Positions 28,165 through 38,503 of a DNA stretch of 64,000 nucleotides are shown piece by piece. The notes below the pieces were generated by a model. That model did no database searches. It was not told where the DNA came from and saw only the letters and a program-made list of their open reading frames with translations. This stretch comes from Roseovarius nubinhibens ISM (lineage in GTDB: Bacteria > Pseudomonadota > Alphaproteobacteria > Rhodobacterales > Rhodobacteraceae), in assembly GCF_000152625.1 (NCBI RefSeq), contig NZ_CH724156.1:3030602-3094601 (forward strand), written 5' to 3'. Every line of letters starts with the position of its first letter. Position 1 is the stretch's first letter. Made by a program: the position numbers and the translations under genes.

Positions 28165-31100
28165 ATGAAAATCGATAGAAGATTTACCAAGGCAGGCGAA
28201 GACGCATACGCGGCATTGGATTTTATCACCACGAGTTCAGAAATCCGAAACCCCGATGGCACGACCGTCTTCAAGCTCGACGAGGTCGAAGTGCCCGCAG
28301 GCTGGAGCCAGGTCGCAAGCGATGTGATCGCTCAGAAATATTTCCGCAAGGCAGGTGTTCCCGCACGTCTTAAGAAGGTCCGCGAAAAGGGCGTGCCGGA
28401 ATTCCTGTGGCGCTCGGTCCCCGATGGGGAGGATGTTGCAAAGGGCGGTGAGACCTCGGCCAAGCAGGTGTTTGACCGGCTGGCAGGGGCCTGGGCCTAT
28501 TGGGGCTGGAAAGGTGGCTATTTCACCACCGAAGAGGATGCCCGCGCCTATTTCGACGAAATGCGCTTTATGCTGGCGCGCCAGATGGCCGCGCCCAACA
28601 GCCCGCAATGGTTCAACACCGGCCTGCATTGGGCCTATGGCATCGATGGTCCGAGCCAGGGCCATTACTATGTCGATCACAAATCCGGCAAGCTGACAAA
28701 ATCGAGCAGCGCCTACGAGCATCCGCAACCGCACGCCTGTTTCATCCAGTCGGTTGCGGATGACCTCGTCGGCGATGGCGGCATCATGGATCTGTGGGTG
28801 CGCGAGGCGCGGCTGTTCAAATATGGCAGCGGCACAGGCACCAATTTCTCGTCGCTGCGCGCCGAGGGCGAAAGTCTCTCGGGCGGCGGCAAGTCGAGCG
28901 GCCTCATGGGGTTCCTCAAGATCGGCGACCGGGCGGCGGGCGCGATCAAATCGGGCGGCACCACGCGCCGGGCGGCCAAGATGGTCATCTGTGACGCGGA
29001 TCACCCCGATATCCAGGAATTCATCAACTGGAAGGTCAAGGAAGAGCAGAAGGTCGCGTCGATCGTTGCCGGCTCGAAGATGCATGAGATGAAGCTCAAT
29101 GACATCTTCTCGGCGATCCGCGCCTGGGACGGCAGCAGCGAAGACGCGGTCGACCCCAAGAAGAACGAGCAGCTCAAGACCGCCATCCGTGGCGCGAAAC
29201 AGGTGCAGATCCCCGAGACCTACGTCAAGCGGGTGCTGGACTATGCCAAGCAGGGCTATGAGAGCATCGAGTTCCCGACCTATGACACCGACTGGGATTC
29301 CGAAGCCTATGCGAGCGTCTCGGGGCAGAACTCGAACAACTCGATCCGGGTCACCGATGCCTTTCTCAAGGCGGTCAAGGATGATGCCGATTGGGCGCTT
29401 ATCAACCGCACCGATGGCAGCGTTGCCAAGACCATCAAGGCGCGCGACCTGTGGGAAGATGTGGGCCACGCGGCCTGGGCCTGTGCCGATCCCGGCATCC
29501 AGTTCCATGACACGGTGAACGCCTGGCACACCTGCCCGGAAGACGGCGAAATTCGCGGCTCGAACCCGTGTTCGGAATATATGTTCCTCGACGACACGGC
29601 TTGTAACCTGGCCTCGATGAACCTGTTGACCTTCTTCAAGAATGGTCAGTTCGACGCCGATGCCTATGTCCATGCCACGCGGCTCTGGACCATGACGCTC
29701 GAGATCAGCGTGCTGATGGCGCAATTCCCGTCGAAAGAGATCGCGCAGCTGAGCTATGAGTTCCGCACGCTGGGTCTCGGCTATGCCAATATCGGCGGTC
29801 TGCTGATGAACATGGGCCTTGGCTATGACAGCGACGAGGGCCGGGCGATGTGCGGCGCGCTGACCGCGGTGATGACCGGTGTCGCCTATGCCACCAGCGC
29901 CGAGATGGCCGGTGAGCTTGGCCCCTTTGCGGGCTATGAGCGCAACGCGGCGCATATGCTGCGCGTCATTCGCAACCACCGCAACGCCGCCTATGGCGCG
30001 AGCGAGGGCTATGAAGCGCTGGCGGTGAAGCCGGTGCCGCTCGATCTGGCGAATTGCCCGGATCAGACGCTGGTCAAGCTGGCGATGGCGAGCTGGGACG
30101 AGGCGCTGGCGCTCGGCGAGAAGCATGGCTATCGCAACGCGCAGGCGACCGTGATCGCGCCCACCGGCACCATCGGTCTGGTGATGGATTGCGACACCAC
30201 CGGCATCGAGCCCGATTTCGCGCTGGTGAAGTTCAAGAAGCTCGCCGGGGGCGGCTATTTCAAGATCATCAACCGGTCGGTGCCGGCAGCGCTTGAAAAG
30301 CTCGGCTATGGCTCGGCTGAGATCGAAGAGATCGTGTCCTATGCGGTCGGTCATGGCACCATCGGCAATGCGCCGGGGGTCAACCACACCTCGCTCGTCG
30401 GGCATGGGTTTGGTCCGCATGAGCTTGAAAAGATCGACGCGGCGCTGGGCAGTGCCTTTGACATCCGCTTTGTCTTTAACCAATGGACGCTGGGCGAGGA
30501 GTTCTGCAAGAACGTGCTCGGCATTCCGGCGGCCAAGCTCAACGATCCGACCTTCGATCTGCTGGCGCATCTGGGCTATTCCAAGGCCGATGTGGACGCG
30601 GCCAATGACCATGTCTGCGGCACCATGACCCTTGAGGGCGCGCCGCATCTCAAGACAGAGCATTACCATATCTTCGACTGCGCCAACCCCTGCGGCAAGA
30701 AGGGCAAGCGCTATCTCGGGGTCAACAGCCACATCACCATGATGGCGGCGGCGCAGAGCTTTATCTCGGGCGCGATCTCGAAGACGATCAACATGGCCAA
30801 TGACGCCACGATCGAGGATTGCCAGAAAGCCTATGAGCTGAGCTGGTCGCTCGGTGTGAAGGCCAATGCGCTCTATCGTGACGGCTCCAAGCTCAGCCAG
30901 CCGCTGGCCGCGAGCCTGGTGGAGGATGACGATGAGGCGCAGGAGATCTTTGAGAGCGGCACGCCGCAGGAGAAGGCCGCCGTGCTCGCCGAGAAGATCG
31001 TCGAGAAGGTGATCGTCAAGGAGATCGTCAAGAGCCACCGCGAGAAGATGCCGGAACGCCGCAAGGGCTATACCCAGAAGGCGATTGTCGGCGGGCATAA

Positions 31101-31842
31101 GGTCTATCTGCGGACCGGTGAATATGGCGATGGCAGCCTCGGCGAGATCTTCATCGACATGCACAAGGAAGGCGCGGGCTTCCGGGCGATGATGAACAAT
31201 TTCGCCATCGCGGTGTCGGTCGGTCTGCAATATGGCGTGCCGCTCGAAGAGTTCGTCGATGCCTTTACCTTCACCAAATTCGAGCCCGCGGGCATGGTGC
31301 AGGGCAATGACAGCATCAAGAACGCCACCTCGATCCTCGACTATATCTTCCGCGAGCTGGCGGTGAGCTATCTCGACCGGACCGATCTGGCCCATGTGAA
31401 ACCGCAGGGCGCGAGCTTTGACGATCTGGGCCGTGGCGAGGAAGAGGGCGTGCGCAACATCACCGAGATGACCGATGATGCCGCCAACCGTTCGCTTGAG
31501 GTGCTCAAGCAGATCAGCTCGACCGGCTATCTGCGCAAGCGGCTTCCGCAAGAGCTTGTCGTGCTCAATGGCGGGCAGGGGGCTGTGGCCCGCGCCGCCG
31601 GGGGCGATCCGGTGAGCACGCTGCAGACCTTGGTGCCCGAAACCAATACCGCGACGGTGACCACGACCACCTCGGCGGCGGCGGTTGCGGCGGGCAGTGC
31701 CACCGGCATGGATGCGCGGGTCAAGGCCAAGATGCAGGGCTATGAGGGTGATCCCTGTGGCGATTGCGGCAATTACACGCTGGTGCGCAACGGCACCTGC
31801 ATGAAATGCAACACCTGCGGGGCGACCAGCGGGTGTAGCTAA
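28165..31842 (+). CDS. nrdJ: Adenosylcobalamin-dependent (class II) ribonucleotide reductase
   Basis: This enzyme reduces ribonucleotides to deoxyribonucleotides using vitamin B12 and needs no oxygen. The 1225-residue length fits the long class II form. The active-site region [21 protein letters not shown] contains a substrate-site cysteine, and [20 protein letters not shown] is typical of NrdJ. The C-terminal tail has [18 protein letters not shown], a cysteine-rich zinc-ribbon-like end. An insertion around residues 930-990 is rich in Glu and Lys. It follows a control region with NrdR boxes. Confidence 0.97.
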   Translation: MKIDRRFTKAGEDAYAALDFITTSSEIRNPDGTTVFKLDEVEVPAGWSQVASDVIAQKYFRKAGVPARLKKVREKGVPEFLWRSVPDGEDVAKGGETSAKQVFDRLAGAWAYWGWKGGYFTTEEDARAYFDEMRFMLARQMAAPNSPQWFNTGLHWAYGIDGPSQGHYYVDHKSGKLTKSSSAYEHPQPHACFIQSVADDLVGDGGIMDLWVREARLFKYGSGTGTNFSSLRAEGESLSGGGKSSGLMGFLKIGDRAAGAIKSGGTTRRAAKMVICDADHPDIQEFINWKVKEEQKVASIVAGSKMHEMKLNDIFSAIRAWDGSSEDAVDPKKNEQLKTAIRGAKQVQIPETYVKRVLDYAKQGYESIEFPTYDTDWDSEAYASVSGQNSNNSIRVTDAFLKAVKDDADWALINRTDGSVAKTIKARDLWEDVGHAAWACADPGIQFHDTVNAWHTCPEDGEIRGSNPCSEYMFLDDTACNLASMNLLTFFKNGQFDADAYVHATRLWTMTLEISVLMAQFPSKEIAQLSYEFRTLGLGYANIGGLLMNMGLGYDSDEGRAMCGALTAVMTGVAYATSAEMAGELGPFAGYERNAAHMLRVIRNHRNAAYGASEGYEALAVKPVPLDLANCPDQTLVKLAMASWDEALALGEKHGYRNAQATVIAPTGTIGLVMDCDTTGIEPDFALVKFKKLAGGGYFKIINRSVPAALEKLGYGSAEIEEIVSYAVGHGTIGNAPGVNHTSLVGHGFGPHELEKIDAALGSAFDIRFVFNQWTLGEEFCKNVLGIPAAKLNDPTFDLLAHLGYSKADVDAANDHVCGTMTLEGAPHLKTEHYHIFDCANPCGKKGKRYLGVNSHITMMAAAQSFISGAISKTINMANDATIEDCQKAYELSWSLGVKANALYRDGSKLSQPLAASLVEDDDEAQEIFESGTPQEKAAVLAEKIVEKVIVKEIVKSHREKMPERRKGYTQKAIVGGHKVYLRTGEYGDGSLGEIFIDMHKEGAGFRAMMNNFAIAVSVGLQYGVPLEEFVDAFTFTKFEPAGMVQGNDSIKNATSILDYIFRELAVSYLDRTDLAHVKPQGASFDDLGRGEEEGVRNITEMTDDAANRSLEVLKQISSTGYLRKRLPQELVVLNGGQGAVARAAGGDPVSTLQTLVPETNTATVTTTTSAAAVAAGSATGMDARVKAKMQGYEGDPCGDCGNYTLVRNGTCMKCNTCGATSGCS

Positions 31843-31881
31843 GGGGCCAGCGCGCGGTGCCCTCGGGCATCGCGCGGCCCC
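31843..31881 (+). other. Long G+C-rich hairpin just after the nrdJ stop codon
   Basis: GGGGCC-A-GCGCGCG-G-TGCCC folds back on GGGCA-T-CGCGCG-GCCCC. No T-run follows, so it is more likely an RNA 3' stabilising hairpin than a complete terminator. Confidence 0.5.
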
Positions 31882-32019
31882 GACGAACAGGGCCAGACCG
31901 GGACTTTGTGCAGCCGTCCGCAGGTCAGCCCAGCAGGGCGGGTGCGCTCGCCCTGACGGCGCTCAGGCCGCAGGCAGAAACCGGGCGGTACATAGAGTGA
32001 GCTTGAGTGGCGAAACTAT

Positions 32020-32048
32020 ACGGAGGGCGGCGCCCTCCGTTTTTCTTT
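32020..32048 (+). terminator. Intrinsic terminator downstream of nrdJ
   Basis: ACGGAGGGC pairs with GCCCTCCGT across a GGC loop and is followed by TTTTCTTTG. It lies 178 bases after the nrdJ stop and may end either the nrdJ transcript or a small RNA from this gap. Confidence 0.85.
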
Positions 32049-32089
32049 GTTGGATCAGGTGTTTGCGGGGTGAAGTTTATTTGCGCCGG

Positions 32090-32590
32090 TTACTTTTTCT
32101 CGGCGGCCCAGCGGTCGAAATCGGCGCGGGTCTTGAGCGGTGTGGCGCAGAGGATGTCGCCGCGCACGAGGTCCTGCAGGCAGTGGCGCGAGATCGGCCG
32201 TGCGGGGTTTCCGTCGATGGCGGCGAAGCCGTTCGATTGAAAGAGCAGCGTGCGGACCCGGCCCGAGGGCAGTGTCATGAGGATCACCCGGCCCGCGCGG
32301 CCTGCGACGCGGTCGATGGGGCATGGGCGCGAGAGGCGCAGGCTCTGGCCGCGCTTGATCTGGCACAGGGCGATGCCTGCCGAGCAATGGCCGTTGCGCG
32401 GACCGCAATTGGCGAGCTTGGTCAGGCAGAGCTCATCCCCGTCGCAGGCGGCCTCGGCCAGGGCGATGGGCCAGCCGGAGGCGTAATAGCCCTCGCCGGA
32501 GACCTGAACCTCAGGTGCGGCGGGCGAGGCGGGCGGGGTCGGCAGGAAAAGGCTCAAAGCGGCAGCGGCGGCGGCAAGAAAGGCGGTCAT
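32090..32590 (-). CDS. Small exported cysteine-rich protein, function unknown
   Basis: I do not recognise the family. From the start MTAFLAAAAAALSLFLP the product has 166 residues with a clear signal peptide and a Pro/Ala linker. A domain with eight cysteines follows, the first five within about 40 residues (ACDGDELC, NCGPRNGHC, ALCQ). The even number suggests disulfides in the periplasm. An open frame on the other strand covers the same bases but lacks any family signal. The gene diverges from guaB. The ribosome site is weak, so the start is uncertain. Confidence 0.6.
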   Translation of the reverse strand: MTAFLAAAAAALSLFLPTPPASPAAPEVQVSGEGYYASGWPIALAEAACDGDELCLTKLANCGPRNGHCSAGIALCQIKRGQSLRLSRPCPIDRVAGRAGRVILMTLPSGRVRTLLFQSNGFAAIDGNPARPISRHCLQDLVRGDILCATPLKTRADFDRWAAEKK

Positions 32591-32756
32591 GGGAAAATCC
32601 TGAATGCGGTCGATAATCACTTGGGCATAAGGCGCGCGGCCGCTTTTGCAGATCCCGCCTGCCAAGGCCCGCACGCCATGGCCAAAAGACTAGACCGCGC
32701 CCGGATCATGCTGCAACCGCGAAAGCCCTTTTCATTCCGGGCCGACCGTGTAATAG

Positions 32757-34241
<1,485 letters not shown>

Positions 34242-34266
34242 GGCCCAAGTTGAATGAATGAGAGAG

Positions 34267-34297
34267 GGGCGGGGCCGGTGGCCGCGCCCTTTTTTCT
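34267..34297. terminator. Intrinsic terminator between guaB and the MFS gene
   Basis: A G+C-rich stem (GGGCGGGGCC with GGCCGCGCCC, one mismatch) closes on a GGT loop and is followed by TTTTTT. It serves guaB. Confidence 0.8.
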
Positions 34298-34307
34298 TGG
34301 CCGGGGC

Positions 34308-35504
34308 TTAAGTGCGGGGCCTGCGGCGCGCGTCCCAAAGCGTCAGCATATAGATCGCGAGCCCGGCGGCCGACAGGCCCGCGCCGACATAGCCCGAGGC
34401 CGGAAAGCCGTAGCCCGCCAAGAGGACTTGTGCCGCGAGAAACGGCCCGACCGCATTGGCCACGTTGAAGGCCGCGTGATGGAGCGAGGCGGCCAGTTGC
34501 TGGGCCTCGCCCGCGACCGACATCAGCCGGATTTGCAGCACCGTCGAGATGCCGCCCAGCACGCAGATGGCAAAGAGCCCGAGGGCCATCGGCCAGAGGC
34601 CGGAGGCGGCGAGCGTTGGGTAGAGCAGCAGCAAAACCGTGCCGAGCCCGAGGCAGAAAAAGGCGCTGGCGTTGAGGTGGCGGTCGGCGAGCGCGCCTGC
34701 CAGCAGGTTGAACACCGTCATGCCGAGACCGGCGACACCGAGCATCACCGCGACGGCGGTCTCGGAGCTGCCGAGCGTCGTCTGCACCGTCGAGGCGATA
34801 TAGGTATAGACCGCGAAGAAGCCGCCAAAGCCCACCGCGCCGGTGGCCAGCGTGAGCCAGACCTGCCGGTTGCGCAGGGCGGAAAGCTCGCGCAGCGGCG
34901 AGGCGGCGCTGTCGGCGGGGCTCGGCGGGGTCTTGCGCCAGACGGCGAAGGCGGTGGCGAGCGACAGGAGGCCAACCAGCAGATAGGCCGAGCGCCAGCC
35001 GGTGATCTGGCTCATGAGGCTCGCGGCGGGGACGCCGATCGTGGTGGCGATGGTCAGCCCCATCATCACCCAGGCCACCGCCGTGGCGCGTTTGTGGGGC
35101 GGCACGACCGAGGCCGCGACCAGCGCCGAGACGCCGAAATAGGCGCCATGCGGCAGGCCCGAGAGGAACCGGGTGAACGTGAAGCTCGCATAGTTCGGGG
35201 CGAGGGCGGAGAGCGTGTTGAAGACGGCAAAGGCCAGCATCAGCCAGATCAGCATCGCCCGTTTGCGCAGCCGCGCGCCGGCCACGGCGAGCACCGGCGC
35301 GCCCACCACCACGCCCAGCGCATAGGCGCTGATGGCGTCGGCGGCGCGGGCCTCGGAGACGCCATAATGCGCGGCGAAATCGGGCAGGAGCGCCATCGAG
35401 GCAAATTCGGTGGTGCCGATGGCAAAACCGCCCAGAGCGAGGGCAAAGAGCGCGGCATTGGGCGAAATGTCGCCCGGCGCGTGAGAGAGCGCGGTGTCGG
35501 TCAT
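34308..35504 (-). CDS. MFS transporter (DHA1 / arabinose-efflux-like)
   Basis: This 398-residue inner-membrane protein has about twelve hydrophobic segments. The N-terminus ALFALALGGFAIGTTEFASM and the loop after helix 2-3 (AGARLRKRAMLIW) are typical of the AraJ/YdhP type of DHA1 efflux proteins. The substrate cannot be told. It converges with guaB. The catabolic island starts beyond its 5' end, and it has no MarR box of the type described below. Confidence 0.85.
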   Translation of the reverse strand: MTDTALSHAPGDISPNAALFALALGGFAIGTTEFASMALLPDFAAHYGVSEARAADAISAYALGVVVGAPVLAVAGARLRKRAMLIWLMLAFAVFNTLSALAPNYASFTFTRFLSGLPHGAYFGVSALVAASVVPPHKRATAVAWVMMGLTIATTIGVPAASLMSQITGWRSAYLLVGLLSLATAFAVWRKTPPSPADSAASPLRELSALRNRQVWLTLATGAVGFGGFFAVYTYIASTVQTTLGSSETAVAVMLGVAGLGMTVFNLLAGALADRHLNASAFFCLGLGTVLLLLYPTLAASGLWPMALGLFAICVLGGISTVLQIRLMSVAGEAQQLAASLHHAAFNVANAVGPFLAAQVLLAGYGFPASGYVGAGLSAAGLAIYMLTLWDARRRPRT

Positions 35505-35615
35505 GGGGATCGCTATGGCTTGTGGCGGGTGAGGGCGGGCAGGGGACGAGAGGCGGGGCGGGCCCCGTTCCCCCTGCTAAACCGCCCTGCGGGGCGTCAC
35601 AAGCCCCTGATCCGT

Positions 35616-36794
35616 CTAGCCGGTCACGATCTCGGGAATGCGGCCGGCGGGGGGCGTGTTGCGGCTGCGCTGTGAGGTGACCTTGCCGTCGATCACGGTC
35701 ATGCCGATGCCGGGCAGGTTGCCGAGGCTCACCGATTCAAGGAGGTCCTTGCCGGGGGCGTGCTGGGCCTGATCCATCAGCACGAAATCGGCGCTGTAGC
35801 CGGGTTCCAGCAGGCCTACGTCCAGCTCGCGCTGGCGGGCGGTGTTGCCATTGGCAAAGCAAAAGGCGGTGGCCGCATCGACATGGCCGAGGCTCGACAG
35901 CATGGCGACCATGCGCAGGATGCCCAAGGGCTGCACACCCGAGCCTGCCGGCCCGTCGGTGCCGAGGATGATCTGATCGAGCTTGTCCAATTCGCGGGCG
36001 GTGTTGAGCGTCAGAAGGGCCGCGCGTTCATTGCCGTTGTGAACAATCTCGAGCCCTTTGGTGCAGCCTTCGCAGAGGCAGATGATCTGATCATCGGGCA
36101 GGGCGGAATGGCCGCCATTGATATGGCCGACCACATCGGTGCCGGTCTCGAGCACCATATCGGCGTCGATGAGACCCGAGCCGGGGATCGAGGGGCCGCC
36201 GGTGTGGATGGTGGACTGAATGCCATATTTGCGAGCCCAATCAACCATTTGGCGGGCGGTCTTGCCATCCTTGACGGTGCCGAGCCCGACCTCGCCGAGA
36301 TATTTGACACCGGCGTCGGCGAGATCTTTGAAATCCTGCTCTTCCATGCCGTGTTCGATGACCGGCGCCCCGGCGTGGACCTTGACGCCGGAGGGGCGGA
36401 AATTCTCGTACCAACGCTGGGCCGCGATCGCCATGGCCTTGAGCCCGATGATGTCCTTGGGGCGGCCGGGCATGTGGACTTCGCCCGCCGAAATCATCGT
36501 GGTGACACCGCCATGCAGCGTGCTGTCGATCCAGTGCAACTGTTGCTGGCGCGGGGTGTAGTCGCCGACCACCGGGTGCACATGGCTGTCGATCAACCCC
36601 GGCGCGAGGGTCACGCCATGAGCGTCGATGAGCGTATCGGCGCCCTCGGTGTCGAGGTCTTTTTCATAGCCGATCTCGCTGATCTTGCCATCGAGCGCGA
36701 TCACGCAATCGCCATCGGCGATGGGGGCCTCGATCTTGCCGGTCAACAAAAGGCCGATATTGCGGATAACCAGTTTCTGGGGCGTGTCGCTCAT
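35616..36794 (-). CDS. ena: Enamidase (6-oxo-1,4,5,6-tetrahydronicotinate amidohydrolase-like)
   Basis: The 392-residue amidohydrolase matches the enamidase of Eubacterium barkeri along its length, as I recall that sequence: GGVTTMISAGEVHMPGRPKD, GEVGLGTVKDG, HTGGPSIPGSG, GHINGG and the tail RSRNTPPAGR. The metal ligands H71 and H73 (DSHVH) are present. Enamidase opens reduced 6-hydroxynicotinate to 2-formylglutarate and ammonia. It is transcribed away from the MarR gene, and a MarR-type operator lies 49 bases before its start. The exact substrate here is inferred. Confidence 0.85.
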   Translation of the reverse strand: MSDTPQKLVIRNIGLLLTGKIEAPIADGDCVIALDGKISEIGYEKDLDTEGADTLIDAHGVTLAPGLIDSHVHPVVGDYTPRQQQLHWIDSTLHGGVTTMISAGEVHMPGRPKDIIGLKAMAIAAQRWYENFRPSGVKVHAGAPVIEHGMEEQDFKDLADAGVKYLGEVGLGTVKDGKTARQMVDWARKYGIQSTIHTGGPSIPGSGLIDADMVLETGTDVVGHINGGHSALPDDQIICLCEGCTKGLEIVHNGNERAALLTLNTARELDKLDQIILGTDGPAGSGVQPLGILRMVAMLSSLGHVDAATAFCFANGNTARQRELDVGLLEPGYSADFVLMDQAQHAPGKDLLESVSLGNLPGIGMTVIDGKVTSQRSRNTPPAGRIPEIVTG

Positions 36795-36842
36795 CTCTTG
36801 ATCCTTTCCGGCGCGAGGCGGTAAAAATTCTACGCAATAGTT

Positions 36843-36856
36843 GTTTGCATACTAAT
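36843..36856. promoter_or_regulatory. MarR-type operator A (enamidase promoter)
   Basis: GTTTGCATACTAAT matches the perfect palindrome at 37610 in 12 of 14 positions. It lies in the divergent region between the enamidase and the MarR gene and could serve both. Confidence 0.6.
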
Positions 36857-37062
36857 GGCGAAAGCTTGTATTGCAAGATCAAGCATCGCGCCCTCGGGCG
36901 GGGTGGGTCAAGAGGCCCTGCGTGGTCCGGGCCAAACCCCAGACGTTGCGCAGTTGGAAACCTGTGATAACCTCGCAGAACGGTGGGCGTCTGGCCTGTG
37001 TGTTTGGCCTGAGCCGCGGACCGGTTTTGTGACAGGTTACGAGTATGAAAAGGAGTGAGTGA

Positions 37063-37095
37063 ATGGGGCGTCAAACAAGATGGAAACCCGCATGA
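37063..37095 (+). CDS. Possible 10-residue leader peptide before the MarR gene
   Basis: ATG 37063 has the best ribosome site nearby (AAGGAG at 37050-37055, seven bases away). It reads ten codons (MGRQTRWKPA) to TGA 37093-37095. That stop overlaps the ATG of the MarR frame (ATGA). This looks like translational coupling, but a ten-codon frame can arise by chance. Confidence 0.35.
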   Translation: MGRQTRWKPA

Positions 37096-37526
37096 CGACT
37101 GAAGTATCTGAGGCAACGCAGTATGTTCTCGACGATCAGGTCGGTTATCTCATGCGGCTTGCCGCGCAACGACACGCGGCGATCTTCCTCGCCAATAGCA
37201 ATGTGGATCTGACGCCGACGCAATTTGCCGCGCTGGTGCGGCTGGCCGAGGTGGGCGAATGTTCGCAAAACGAGCTTGGACGCAAGGTGGCGATGGATAT
37301 TGCCACCACCAAGGGCGTGGTGGACCGCCTCAAGGACAAGGGGCTTATCCAGTCGCGGGCTGATCCCAATGACAAGCGTCGAGCACTTTTGTCTCTGGTG
37401 CCGGGGCAGGAGGCGTTCATCGCCGGGCTGCATCGGGCCGGGCATGAGATTTCCGCCAAGACGCTCGAGCCGCTCACCAAGGCCGAGGCCGAACGGTTTT
37501 TGCGCCTGCTGCGCAAAATGATCTGA
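37092..37526 (+). CDS. MarR family transcriptional regulator
   Basis: This is a winged-helix dimeric regulator of 144 residues from MTTEVSEATQ. The recognition region is SQNELGRKVAMDIATTKGVVDRLKDKGLIQSRADPNDKRR, shown here only as a landmark. MarR proteins usually repress and are released by small aromatic ligands; NicR/BpsR, which control nicotinate catabolism in Pseudomonas and Bordetella, belong to this family. Possible starts are GTG 37059, ATG 37080 and ATG 37092. I chose 37092 because it overlaps a leader frame. Four palindromes around the island are its likely targets. Confidence 0.88.
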   Translation: MTTEVSEATQYVLDDQVGYLMRLAAQRHAAIFLANSNVDLTPTQFAALVRLAEVGECSQNELGRKVAMDIATTKGVVDRLKDKGLIQSRADPNDKRRALLSLVPGQEAFIAGLHRAGHEISAKTLEPLTKAEAERFLRLLRKMI

Positions 37527-37584
37527 CAGGGCAAGGCCCAAGCTGTGGCCCATCACGGGTGCGGCCGCAGCTTGGCGAAATCTG

Positions 37585-37612
37585 TTGACAGGTTAGGTTC
37601 AGTATTTATGTT
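37585..37612 (+). promoter_or_regulatory. Probable promoter of the hydroxylase operon
   Basis: TTGACA (37585-37590) is followed after 16 bases by TATGTT (37607-37612). The -10 element overlaps operator B, as expected for repression. Confidence 0.65.
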
Positions 37613-37623
37613 AGCATACTAAC
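37610..37623. promoter_or_regulatory. MarR-type operator B (hydroxylase operon)
   Basis: GTTAGCATACTAAC is a palindrome with perfect 5-base arms (GTTAG, CTAAC) and a CATA centre. Near copies occur at 36843, 44823 and 46668. Confidence 0.75.
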
Positions 37624-37645
37624 GAAACTGGAGAAGCCTTGGGGA

Positions 37646-38503
37646 GTGCCTGACCTGTCTATCCTGTCGCCTGATCGCCTCGAAGATGCGCTGCTCGCCC
37701 TGCAGGGCGGGACGATGGATATTTTGGCCGGGGGGACGGATTTCTTTCCGGCGGGCCGGGCGGGGCCGGGGCGCAAACCCATTCTCGATCTGAGCCAGAT
37801 TGCCGCGTTGCGGGGGATTGCCCGCGACGGCGCGGGCTGGCGGATCGGCGCGATGACCCGGTGGAGCGATATCTGGCGGATGGATCTGCCGCCGGCCTTT
37901 GCCGGGCTGCAGGCGGCGGCGCGCGAAGTGGGCTCGATCCAGATCCAGAACAGCGGTACGGTGGCGGGCAATATCTGCAACGCCTCGCCTGCGGCGGATG
38001 GGATGCCGCCCTTGCTCACCCTTGAGGCCGAGGTCGAGATCGCGGCCCAGGGCGCGCGGAGGCGGGTGCCTTTGCAGGAGTTCGTCACCGGCGTGCGCAA
38101 GATTGATCTGCGGCCCGGTGAGATCGTCACGGCCCTGCATCTGCCCGAGCTGCCCGAAGGCGCGGTGGGCCGGTTCGAAAAGCTCGGCAGCAGGCGCTAT
38201 CTGGTGATTTCCATTTCCATGGTCTCGGCGCTGATTGGTGTGACCGAGGGGCGCATCAGCACGGCGCGCGTCGCGGTTGGCGCGGCGTCGCCGGTGGCGC
38301 AGCGGCTGCCCGCGCTTGAGGCGGCTTTGACCGGCGTTGCGGCGGCGGATCTGGCAACATTCGCATTTGACGATCCGGCATTTTATCAGCCGCTCAGCCC
38401 GATTGACGATGTGCGCGGCAGCGGTGCCTATCGGCGCGAGGCGGTGGCAGAGCTCTGCCGTCGGGCAATTCTCTCTGCCTGCGAGGGGTGTGGCGATGAC
38501 TGA
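37646..38503 (+). CDS. Molybdenum hydroxylase, FAD-binding subunit
   Basis: This 285-residue protein belongs to the CoxM/XdhB FAD-subunit family and passes electrons from the 2Fe-2S centres of its partner to the acceptor. FAD motifs are visible: DILAGGTDFFPAGRAG near residue 30 and IQNSGTVAGNICNASPAADG near residue 100. It starts at GTG 37646 with GGAG upstream. It overlaps the next gene by eight bases. Together they are likely to hydroxylate a pyridine ring, for example nicotinate to 6-hydroxynicotinate; that substrate is inferred from neighbours. Confidence 0.85.
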   Translation: MPDLSILSPDRLEDALLALQGGTMDILAGGTDFFPAGRAGPGRKPILDLSQIAALRGIARDGAGWRIGAMTRWSDIWRMDLPPAFAGLQAAAREVGSIQIQNSGTVAGNICNASPAADGMPPLLTLEAEVEIAAQGARRRVPLQEFVTGVRKIDLRPGEIVTALHLPELPEGAVGRFEKLGSRRYLVISISMVSALIGVTEGRISTARVAVGAASPVAQRLPALEAALTGVAAADLATFAFDDPAFYQPLSPIDDVRGSGAYRREAVAELCRRAILSACEGCGDD

